Below, piece after piece: positions 33,953 through 41,355 of a stretch of 41,355 nt of DNA (the first letter of the stretch is position 1; each line of letters begins with the position of its first letter). Under the pieces are notes generated by a model. The model was not told where the DNA came from and searched no databases. It saw nothing but the letters and a program-made list of their open reading frames with translations. The DNA is from Allobosea sp. Root483D1 (GTDB lineage: Bacteria; Pseudomonadota; Alphaproteobacteria; Rhizobiales; Beijerinckiaceae), in contig NZ_LMJW01000021.1 in assembly GCF_001429505.1 (NCBI RefSeq), positions 60,348-101,702 of the forward strand. Direction: 5' to 3'. The position numbers and the translations under genes were made by a program.

Positions 33953-34050
33953 GCTCGGCCTTGAGCCGAGCATCTCAGGCCGGAGGAGGCACCAGCCGGC
34001 GCCTTCTCGTCCTGAGATTCTCGGATCTGCGCTGCGCTCCGCCCGAGAAT
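33953..34050. repeat. Nested intergenic palindromes between convergent genes
   Basis: Three inverted repeats are visible: GCTCGGC/GCCGAGC at 33953-33971, CTCAGG/CCTGAG at about 33974-34016, and ATTCTCGG/CCGAGAAT at 34017-34050. They fill the gap between the lyase and PPOX genes. The last two could form one large cruciform. The motif is like the dispersed CTCGGG/CCCGAG elements of the group (see 25312). No U-tract is present, so termination is only possible, not clear. Confidence 0.6.
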
Positions 34051-34058
34051 GAAGCCTT

Positions 34059-34691
34059 CTAGTACAACGTCGCCTTGACCCGCTCCGGCAGCGCCTTGTC
34101 ATAGGCGGCGCCATCGAAAGTCTCCGTCGCCGCCCGCGCCGAGATGTCGCGCAGGATCGTGCCCGCGCTGGGCAGCGTCCGCTTGTCGACCTGCGCTGCC
34201 GGGTTCCAGAGGTCGGCGCGCACCACCGCTCGCGAGCATTGGAAGTAGGCGGCCTCGACGGTGACGACGATCACGCAGGCCGGCAGCTTTCCGGCCATCT
34301 CGAAGCGCGCGCACAGCTCCGGGTCGGTCGACAACGCTGCTGTGCCGTTCACACGCAGCGTTTCGCCGTATCCGGGGATCAAAAAGAGCATTCCGATTCG
34401 ATTGTCGGACAGAAGATTCTTCAATGAATCGAGGCGGTTATTGCCTCTTCGGTCCGGAATCAGCAACGTTTTCGCGTCGCTCACGGTGACAAAGCCCGGC
34501 AGATCCCCGCGCGGCGAGCAATCCAGCCCGTCCGGACCGTTGGTCGCGAGCACGAAAAAAGGCGAGGCGGAGATCAGCGCACCATAGTTGGCGTCGATGT
34601 GGTCGATCTCCTTGAGGACTGAGGCCGGAGCGATCGGGTTCGGATAGAGCGCGACGAGCTGTTCGGGCGAGGTGATGCGATGCGCGGTCAT
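34059..34691 (-). CDS. MSMEG_1061-family FMN-dependent PPOX flavoprotein
   Basis: Split-barrel flavoprotein related to pyridoxamine 5'-phosphate oxidases, 210 aa. The family pattern is visible: FFVLATNGPDGLDCSPRGDLPGF near the N-terminal third, TLLIPDRRGNNRLDSLKNLL, IGMLFLIPGYGETLRVNGTA, and AYFQCSRAVVRADLWNP. This is a named subfamily without an assigned substrate; members are probable FMN or F420-type oxidoreductases. It stands alone, convergent with the lyase and with pnp upstream in the same orientation. Confidence 0.85.
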   Translation of the reverse strand: MTAHRITSPEQLVALYPNPIAPASVLKEIDHIDANYGALISASPFFVLATNGPDGLDCSPRGDLPGFVTVSDAKTLLIPDRRGNNRLDSLKNLLSDNRIGMLFLIPGYGETLRVNGTAALSTDPELCARFEMAGKLPACVIVVTVEAAYFQCSRAVVRADLWNPAAQVDKRTLPSAGTILRDISARAATETFDGAAYDKALPERVKATLY

Positions 34692-34767
34692 GCCGGCCTC
34701 CGGATGTCGATAAGTCTAGACTATTCTGCCTAGCTGCACTGCACCAGTGGGTGACCTCAAAAAGAAA

Positions 34768-34793
34768 CGCCCCGCATCTTTCGATGCGGGGCG
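34768..34793 (-). terminator. Intrinsic terminator of pnp
   Basis: A perfect 11-bp stem (CGCCCCGCATC/GATGCGGGGCG, 4-nt loop). On the minus strand it is followed by TTTCTTTTT, so it is a strong rho-independent terminator 36 bp after the pnp stop. Confidence 0.95.
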
Positions 34794-34794
34794 C

Positions 34795-34810
34795 TGATTC
34801 ACGTGAAACG
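34795..34810. other. parS-like site beside the pnp terminator
   Basis: TGATTCACGTGAAACG differs from perfect parS at two end positions but shares 15 identical bases (TGATTCACGTGAAAC) with the oriC copy at 21383. The core TTCACGTGAA is intact. It lies between the pnp stop and its terminator, about 13.4 kb from oriC. A GATTC (GANTC) site is included. Confidence 0.6.
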
Positions 34811-34828
34811 CTTAGCGTTGGGGCGAGC

Positions 34829-37000
<2,172 letters not shown>

Positions 37001-37241
37001 GGATATGTCTTTCGGTCGGATGCGATCCGTCCGGCGTCGATCGTGCCCATGGGCAAGACGGCTAAACGTCCGGGGTGTGCTTGCAGGAAGCGCGCCCGGG
37101 CGCTCGGCGATCCTGCCATGGACGTCACTGACGCCGGCGGATCATGCGGGAAGCCGCCCCATGCGGTTGCCGCACTGGAATGGGAGGTCGCGTCATTGCG
37201 GCACTCCCGGAGTGAGGCCGGTTACCTGGCCTCTAGTAGAA

Positions 37242-37269
37242 CCGCCCGGAGCAGCGAGGCACCGGGCGG
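37242..37269 (-). terminator. Hairpin between rpsO and pnp
   Basis: A perfect 8-bp stem (CCGCCCGG/CCGGGCGG, 12-nt loop) lies 14 bp after the rpsO stop and is followed on the minus strand by TTCTACTA, a poor U-tract. It may be a leaky terminator or an RNase processing hairpin for pnp autoregulation. No other function is seen in the remaining intergenic sequence 37001-37241. Confidence 0.65.
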
Positions 37270-37283
37270 AAATTCGGTCTCGA

Positions 37284-37553
37284 TCAGCGGCGGATGCCGA
37301 GCTTCTCGATCAGGGTCTTGTAGCGCGCCTCTTCCCTGCCCTTGAGGTAGTCGAGCAGCGAACGACGCTGCGACACCATCTTGAGCAGGCCGCGACGCGA
37401 ATGGTTGTCCTTGGTGTGCGACTTGAAGTGGCCGGTCAGGTTGTTGATGCGCTCCGTCAGGATCGCGACCTGGACTTCCGGCGAGCCGGTGTCGTTCGGC
37501 TTGGTGGCATGTTCCTTCATGAGCGCGGTCTTGCGCTCGGCAGTGATCGACAT
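37284..37553 (-). CDS. rpsO: 30S ribosomal protein S15
   Basis: Primary 16S rRNA binder of the small-subunit platform. The 89-aa product is full length: DTGSPEVQVAILTERINNLT, FKSHTKDNHSRRGLLKMVSQ and RRSLLDYLKGREEARYKTL, ending LGIRR. ATG 37553 has AAAGGA upstream; the longer open frame (to 37688) is unlike S15. It is the first gene of the rpsO-pnp unit. Confidence 0.98.
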   Translation of the reverse strand: MSITAERKTALMKEHATKPNDTGSPEVQVAILTERINNLTGHFKSHTKDNHSRRGLLKMVSQRRSLLDYLKGREEARYKTLIEKLGIRR

Positions 37554-37771
37554 CGTGATGTCCTTTGGTTCGGTGTTGATCTGGCGGGCCAGGCCGGGAT
37601 GTCGTCCAGCAAGGTCCGAAGTCCGCACCGCTTCATCGCGGAAGGGGCGCGCAGCCGGCTGTCGAGCCGGTTGGCCGGGGATATACACGAAATCTGGCGA
37701 AAGGCTAGCGTAGCGGTTCCGATGCGCCTGCTTCGCAGGCTGGTCGTTGATCCGGATATGGCGAGGGCATC

Positions 37772-38266
37772 ATGCAGGTGGAAGAACGGCGCGCCGTCCG
37801 AGCGCTCATCCTCACGCCGGAACGGCAGACCCTGCTCTTTCGCCTGAGGCCGCCGGGAGAGACGCGGTGCTTCTGGATCGCGCCGGGCGGCGGGCTCGAT
37901 CACGGCGAGACGATCGAGGATGGCCTGAGGCGCGAGCTGCGCGAGGAACTCGGGCTGGTCGACTTCCGGGTCGGCGCGTTGGTCTGGCGTCGTCATCACA
38001 TCTTCGACTGGGGCGCCCGCCGGATCTCGCAGCGCGAGGAATACCGTATCGTCGAGGTGCCGCGCTTCGACCCCGTCATGACCGACGAGGTCGAGGCGCA
38101 GAACGTGGTCGACTATCGTTGGTGGCCGGTCGCCGAGCTGGGCAATGTCCTCGAGCCGCTAACACCGCTGAGCCTGTCGGCGATCCTCGCGCGCTATCTC
38201 GCTGAGGGTGCACCCGATCCGATTCCGCCCGAAGAAGTGCTGGTAGACGACGAGCCAGCCGGCTGA
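37772..38266 (+). CDS. Nudix hydrolase
   Basis: Nudix-fold pyrophosphohydrolase of 164 aa. The Nudix box is complete: GGGLDHGETIEDGLRRELREELGL fits G-x5-E-x7-REUxEExGU (residues about 34-57) with both Glu metal ligands. A C-terminal TDEVEAQNVVDYRWWPVAEL is typical of the fold. The substrate (a nucleotide or diphosphate) is not evident. It is divergent from rpsO. The stop is followed by nested inverted repeats near 38276-38328. Confidence 0.93.
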   Translation: MQVEERRAVRALILTPERQTLLFRLRPPGETRCFWIAPGGGLDHGETIEDGLRRELREELGLVDFRVGALVWRRHHIFDWGARRISQREEYRIVEVPRFDPVMTDEVEAQNVVDYRWWPVAELGNVLEPLTPLSLSAILARYLAEGAPDPIPPEEVLVDDEPAG

Positions 38267-38275
38267 CTCTGGAGC

Positions 38276-38328
38276 GCTGTCAGGAACCTCTGTTGGCTCC
38301 GCAGGTTGACTCTGCGGAACGCGACAGC
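38276..38328. repeat. Nested hairpin downstream of the Nudix gene
   Basis: Inner stem TCCGCAG/CTGCGGA (38298-38318, 7 bp, 7-nt loop) inside outer arms GCTGTC/GACAGC (38276 and 38323). No T-run follows. It may slow or end Nudix transcription before the small downstream gene or simply be a chance structure. Confidence 0.45.
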
Positions 38329-38342
38329 AGGGGTCGAAGACC

Positions 38343-38585
38343 ATGCCAGCCATGCCAAAAGATCGCCTCATCGCCGCGCTCGGGGCCCAGCTTCGGGCCG
38401 AGCGCGAGACCCGCGACGCGCTCCGCGATGTGATCGCCAACGGCCAGCTCGACCGCGAGGTGCTGCTGGCGATCTTGTCCGATCCGGTGCCGGTCGTGAC
38501 CCGCGACGAGATCATCCGGGCAGAAGCCTGGCTGCGCGGGTTGCCGCCGGCCTTCCCGGCCCGCCCTGCGCTCAAGGCTGCGTGA
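38343..38585 (+). CDS. Small hypothetical protein (80 aa)
   Basis: Function unknown. ATG 38343 gives an 80-residue product with an N-terminal amphipathic helix (KDRLIAALGAQLRAERETRD), helix-rich middle and a short Pro-rich end (LPPAFPARPALK). No signal peptide, membrane segment, Cys pair or known motif was recognised. The helical composition and codon usage look coding. Its stop abuts the convergent HxlR stop. Confidence 0.55.
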   Translation: MPAMPKDRLIAALGAQLRAERETRDALRDVIANGQLDREVLLAILSDPVPVVTRDEIIRAEAWLRGLPPAFPARPALKAA

Positions 38586-38957
38586 TCAGGCGGCGGCCTC
38601 GCCGCGGTCATAGCGTCGCTGCGCGTCCTCGACCTCACCGATATGGGCCTCGGCCCACTGGGTCAGCGCCGCGACCGTGCCGGCGAGCGTGCGCCCAAGC
38701 GGCGTCAGCGAATATTCGACCGTAACCGGGACGGTGGCGAAGGCGCGCCGTGAGATCAACCCGTCGCGTTCCAGGCTTTTCAGCGTCTGCGACAGCATCT
38801 TTTGCGAGATGCTGTCGATGCGCCGGCGCAATGCGTTGAAGCGCAAAGTCTCCTGCTCGAGCAGGATCAGCACCAGCACCGCCCATTTGTCGCCGATCCG
38901 GTCGAGAACCTGCCGTGTCGGACAACGGGCATCGAATGCGTCGGGACGGTGCAGCAT
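38586..38957 (-). CDS. HxlR-family winged-helix regulator
   Basis: Transcription regulator of 123 aa. The HxlR signature is clear: CPTRQVLDRIGDKWAVLVLILL with conserved N-terminal C12, RFNALRRRIDSISQKMLSQTLKSLERDGLI as the winged helix-turn-helix, then VEYSLTPLGRTL. Family members often sense electrophiles or oxidation through this Cys. It is divergent from the NAD(P)-binding oxidoreductase gene, with a 17-bp imperfect tandem repeat between them. This is a typical local repressor-target layout, here inferred only. Confidence 0.92.
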   Translation of the reverse strand: MLHRPDAFDARCPTRQVLDRIGDKWAVLVLILLEQETLRFNALRRRIDSISQKMLSQTLKSLERDGLISRRAFATVPVTVEYSLTPLGRTLAGTVAALTQWAEAHIGEVEDAQRRYDRGEAAA

Positions 38958-39026
38958 GGTGGTTTCCGGCAGGTGACCTTGTGGCGTGAAAGTGCCTTCT
39001 TGAGAGAAAGTCTCACGCGCGCCATC

Positions 39027-39061
39027 TGGTGTCCATCGGGATGTTGGTTCCCATTGGATAC
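39027..39061. promoter_or_regulatory. Tandem repeat, candidate HxlR operator
   Basis: Two 17-bp imperfect direct repeats (TGGTGTCCATCGGGATG at 39027 and TGGTTCCCATTGGATAC at 39045, shared core TGGT--CCAT-GG) sit just before the oxidoreductase start, with starts spaced 18 bp. Each core is itself roughly symmetric (CCATtGG/CCATcGG). The position between divergent regulator and target fits an operator; binding is not shown. Confidence 0.45.
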
Positions 39062-39076
39062 TAGGGAAGGTCGACC

Positions 39077-39688
39077 ATGAAGATTGCTCTCATCGGCGCT
39101 ACCGGCTTCATCGGCTCGCGTCTGCTCGCCGAGCTCGCCAGCCGCGGCCATCAGGTCACCGCCATCGTCCGCAATCCCGAGAAGGTGCCACAGGGCGCCG
39201 GCGTCACCGCCAGACAGGGTGACGTCCATGACAAGGCCGGGCTCGCCGCCCTGCTCGCCGGCCATGACGCGGTGATCAGCGCGGTGCATTTCACGGCCAG
39301 CGACCCTGCGACGCTGCTGGCGGCGGTCAAGCAGTCCGGTGTTGGACGCTATCTCGTCGTCGGCGGCGCCGGCAGCCTCGAGGTCACGCCTGGTGTGAAA
39401 CTGTTCGACACCAAGGAATTCCCGGCAATCTATCTCGACGAAGCCAGAAAGGGTGGCGCTTTCCTCGATCTGCTGAAGGGCGAGAGCGGCCTCGACTGGA
39501 CCTTCCTCTCGCCCTCCGCCCTGATCGAGCCGGGCGAGCGCACCGGCAAGTTCCGCCTCGGCAAGGACCAGCTCCTGGGCGACGGCGAGGGCAAGAGCCG
39601 GATCTCGGCCGAGGACTACGCCGTCGCTTTGGTCGACGAGCTGGAAAAGCCGGCGCATTCGCGCCAGCGCTTTACGGTCGGCTATTAA
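39077..39688 (+). CDS. NAD(P)H-binding oxidoreductase (NmrA/atypical SDR type)
   Basis: Soluble Rossmann-fold protein of 203 aa. The nucleotide motif IALIGATGFIGSRLLAELASRG is at the N-terminus, followed by GHDAVISAVHFT and YLVVGGAGSLEV. The YxxxK dyad of classical SDRs is not evident (a KEFPAIYLDEARKGG region is present), so it resembles NAD(P)H-binding, NmrA-like members. Substrate unknown. GGGAAGG precedes the ATG by about 6 nt. It is probably controlled by the divergent HxlR regulator. Confidence 0.88.
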   Translation: MKIALIGATGFIGSRLLAELASRGHQVTAIVRNPEKVPQGAGVTARQGDVHDKAGLAALLAGHDAVISAVHFTASDPATLLAAVKQSGVGRYLVVGGAGSLEVTPGVKLFDTKEFPAIYLDEARKGGAFLDLLKGESGLDWTFLSPSALIEPGERTGKFRLGKDQLLGDGEGKSRISAEDYAVALVDELEKPAHSRQRFTVGY

Positions 39689-39721
39689 GGCGGGGCACCC
39701 TCGCCTCAACGCCGAATGGCT

Positions 39722-40108
39722 TCACCGGTCAGCTTGGATCAATCTGACCGGATCCAACTGCATGGTCCGGCGGAAGCGCTTCTCGCCGAAGGCGAGCTGG
39801 CCGCGGCGGAGTTCGCCGCTCCAGACATGGCCGGCGTCGCTCTCGAAATAGAGCTGCGCCGCATCGACCTCGTAGCGGCCGCCATGGCTCGGCGACTGGT
39901 CGCGCTGCTTGCCGAAGCGGCCGTTCGGCCGCAGGTCGAGCCGGATGGCCCCGTCCTCGCTGATCCAGCGGCCGAGCACGGCGCGTTCGGCCTTGCTCAG
40001 CGGCTGGAAGGCTTCGAGATCGATCTCGAGCGGGCGGATCGGCCGCTTCGCCGGGGCGATGATCGACGCGATCGCGCCGAATGACTGGAAGACCTGGCTG
40101 AAGGGCAT
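39722..40108 (-). CDS. Atu4866-domain-like protein
   Basis: 128-aa protein of unknown function. The central part (LGRWISEDGAIRLDLRPNGR, then GGRYEVDAAQLYFESDAGHVW) aligns by eye with the small beta-barrel Atu4866 domain known from Agrobacterium (W-xTxDGxIRxELxPNGRY...GRYEV..N.I.Y.DD). The family match is from memory. A near-perfect Shine-Dalgarno, AAAGGAGGT, lies 5 bp before ATG 40108, so translation should be strong. No signal peptide. It is divergent from the AraC gene and convergent with the oxidoreductase. Confidence 0.65.
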   Translation of the reverse strand: MPFSQVFQSFGAIASIIAPAKRPIRPLEIDLEAFQPLSKAERAVLGRWISEDGAIRLDLRPNGRFGKQRDQSPSHGGRYEVDAAQLYFESDAGHVWSGELRRGQLAFGEKRFRRTMQLDPVRLIQADR

Positions 40109-40396
40109 GATGACCTCCTTTCGTTCAGGTTGTTGGATGGTGCTGATAGCGCCACGTCTGTCAGGAATATGTCAGTAGCGACCGACGTTGGGCGCCAGGG
40201 GCGATCAGCCCATGGGTCCGTCGTTCGACGACGCTGCCGGTATGACCTGACAATGCATCGGCACGAGCGGGGAGCGGTAGACCGATCCGCCGCGATCATT
40301 GCCTGATCCTCCAGCGCTTCAGCCTGGCCATCGCAAAACTCCGGTGCTTTCTTATATGAAAGTCCGAAGCCGAGGCTGCTCGCGAAGGAGATCCGC

Positions 40397-41296
40397 ATGC
40401 GTCAGGTCGAAGAGCTCGCCGCGCTGATCGCGCGTTTCGCGCCGACCGACGGCGTCCATGACACCGCGATCCCGCGGCTGAAGGTGGTGCGCCTGTCGCA
40501 GCCGAGCGAGCCGATGCACGGCCTGCACGAGCCGGCGCTCTGCATCATCGCCCAGGGTGCCAAGCAGGTGATTCTGGGCGACAAGGTCTACCGCTACGAC
40601 GCGGCTCATTGCCTGGTCGTCTCACTCGACCTGCCGGTCACCGGCCAGGTGATCGAGGCGACGCCGGACAAGCCCTATCTCTGCGTCAAGCTCGAGCTCG
40701 ACCCGGCAGCGATCGGCGCGCTCATGCTGGAAGCTGGGCCCATGGCGGACCGTGAGCCCGAGCCCGGGCTGGGAATGACGCTCAGCCCGATGACGCCGGC
40801 TTTGCTCGATGCCGCGATCCGCCTGACCAGCCTGCTCGCCTCTCCCGCCGACATCCCTGTGCTCGCGCCGCTGGCCGAGCGCGAGATCCTCTATCGCCTG
40901 CTGACCGGCGAGCAGGCGGCGCACCTGCGCCAGATCGCGGTGGCGGAGAGCAAGCTGCAGCAGGTCAATCGCGCCATCGGCTGGATCAAGCGCAACTACC
41001 GCAAGCCCTTCAGCCTCGAGATCGTCGCCGCCGAGGCGCGAATGAGCGCCTCGGCGCTGCACCTGCACTTCAAGGCGGTGACGGCGATGAGCCCGCTGCA
41101 ATACCAGAAGCAGCTGCGGCTGCAGGAAGCCCGCCGGCTGATCCTGGCCAATGCGCACGACGCCGCCTCGGCCGGATTCGAGGTCGGCTATGAGAGCCCC
41201 TCGCAGTTCAGCCGGGAATACAGCCGTCTGTTCGGTGCCCCGCCGCTGCGCGACGTCGCGCGCTTCCGCGGGCGGGAGCCGATCTACAGCGGCTGA
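40397..41296 (+). CDS. AraC-family transcription regulator with AraC_N domain
   Basis: 299-aa regulator. The N-terminal ligand domain (about 20-170) matches the AraC_N type: PSEPMHGLHEPALCIIAQGAKQVILGDKVYRYDAAHCLVVSLDLPVTG. The C-terminal domain has two helix-turn-helix motifs: FSLEIVAAEARMSASALHLHFKAVTAMSPLQ, and ASAGFEVGYESPSQFSREYSRLFGAPP. Members often control an adjacent oxidoreductase and respond to small organic compounds. AAGGAGAT precedes ATG 40397. The 288 bp upstream, shared with the Atu4866-like gene, likely hold divergent promoters; no certain motif was seen. Confidence 0.92.
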   Translation: MRQVEELAALIARFAPTDGVHDTAIPRLKVVRLSQPSEPMHGLHEPALCIIAQGAKQVILGDKVYRYDAAHCLVVSLDLPVTGQVIEATPDKPYLCVKLELDPAAIGALMLEAGPMADREPEPGLGMTLSPMTPALLDAAIRLTSLLASPADIPVLAPLAEREILYRLLTGEQAAHLRQIAVAESKLQQVNRAIGWIKRNYRKPFSLEIVAAEARMSASALHLHFKAVTAMSPLQYQKQLRLQEARRLILANAHDAASAGFEVGYESPSQFSREYSRLFGAPPLRDVARFRGREPIYSG

Positions 41297-41302
41297 CGCC
41301 GC

Positions 41303-41355
41303 TCAGAACTCCTCCCAGCCGGCGTCGTCTGCGCGGCCGTTGGCGGCCTTGCGGG
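41303..41355 (-). CDS. C-terminal fragment of a methyl-accepting chemotaxis protein (partial)
   Basis: Only the last 16 codons and the stop lie in the window: RKAANGRADDAGWEEF. The terminal pentapeptide GWEEF matches the xWxxF tether by which chemoreceptors recruit CheR and CheB. Flexible, charged tails of this sort are typical of receptor C-termini. The identity is inferred from this tail alone, since the gene continues beyond the right edge. Confidence 0.7.
   Translation of the reverse strand, partial: RKAANGRADDAGWEEF

Noticed and set aside
32264..34114. 616-codon minus-strand frame opposite the ammonia-lyase
   Set aside because: Antisense shadow of the lyase gene, whose MIO motif and other blocks are unmistakable.
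37381..37847. Plus-strand frames across rpsO and into the Nudix gene
   Set aside because: Shadows of rpsO and of the Nudix gene, with no family resemblance.

Overview
The window is high-GC, densely coded chromosomal DNA from an alphaproteobacterium, most likely a member of the Hyphomicrobiales (Rhizobiales). A Bosea/Methylobacterium/Beijerinckia-type relative is a guess from gene style, not a measurement. The support is gene order (leuS-lptE-holA; mnmE-mnmG-rsmG-parA-parB; rho-hemJ-hemE; ppsR-maf-aroE-coaE-dnaQ; timA-mltA-smr; rpsO-pnp), an ALA-synthase type hemA, and GANTC and CtrA-type motifs.

The centrepiece is a gene-free stretch of about 460 bp (21155-21616) between divergent hemE and ppsR that reads as the chromosomal replication origin. 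It has an AT-rich block, DnaA-box-like sequences, one exact TTAA-N7-TTAA CtrA-type box, six GANTC sites and a near-consensus parS. A perfect 16-bp parS lies 8.6 kb away inside rsmG, directly upstream of parA-parB, so origin and centromere are in one window. Most genes on both sides point away from the proposed origin, as expected for co-directional replication and transcription.

Layout. 1-4.2 kb: lolA, a DUF1062 gene, xth, and a cyclic-nucleotide-binding protein paired with an OmpR-type response regulator. 4.3-6.2 kb: an L,D-transpeptidase-like gene, a VOC protein and a YggS PLP protein. 6.2-10.4 kb: leuS-lptE-holA. 10.4-16.1 kb: parB, parA, rsmG, mnmG, mnmE on the minus strand. 16.1-18.1 kb: a DUF255 thioredoxin-like protein. 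18.2-21.2 kb: rho, hemJ, hemE on the minus strand. 21.2-21.6 kb: oriC. 21.6-25.3 kb: ppsR, maf, aroE, coaE, dnaQ. 25.3-30.9 kb: terC and secB on the minus strand, then the timA-mltA-smr-xre-adenosine kinase run. 30.9-34.7 kb: hemA, an aromatic-amino-acid-lyase homologue and a PPOX flavoprotein. 34.8-37.6 kb: pnp and rpsO. 37.7-41.3 kb: a more accessory-looking stretch (Nudix, small hypothetical, HxlR regulator/NAD(P)-binding oxidoreductase pair, Atu4866-like protein, AraC regulator), ending in the last codons of a chemotaxis receptor.

I saw no tRNA or rRNA gene, CRISPR array, insertion sequence or prophage. Most of the window is housekeeping. The points worth a second look are the origin/parS architecture (including two parS variants sharing a 15-mer that contains a GANTC site), a divergent MIO-type ammonia-lyase, the possible S4-like C-terminus of the DUF1062 protein, and a tandem-repeat operator candidate between the HxlR and oxidoreductase genes.
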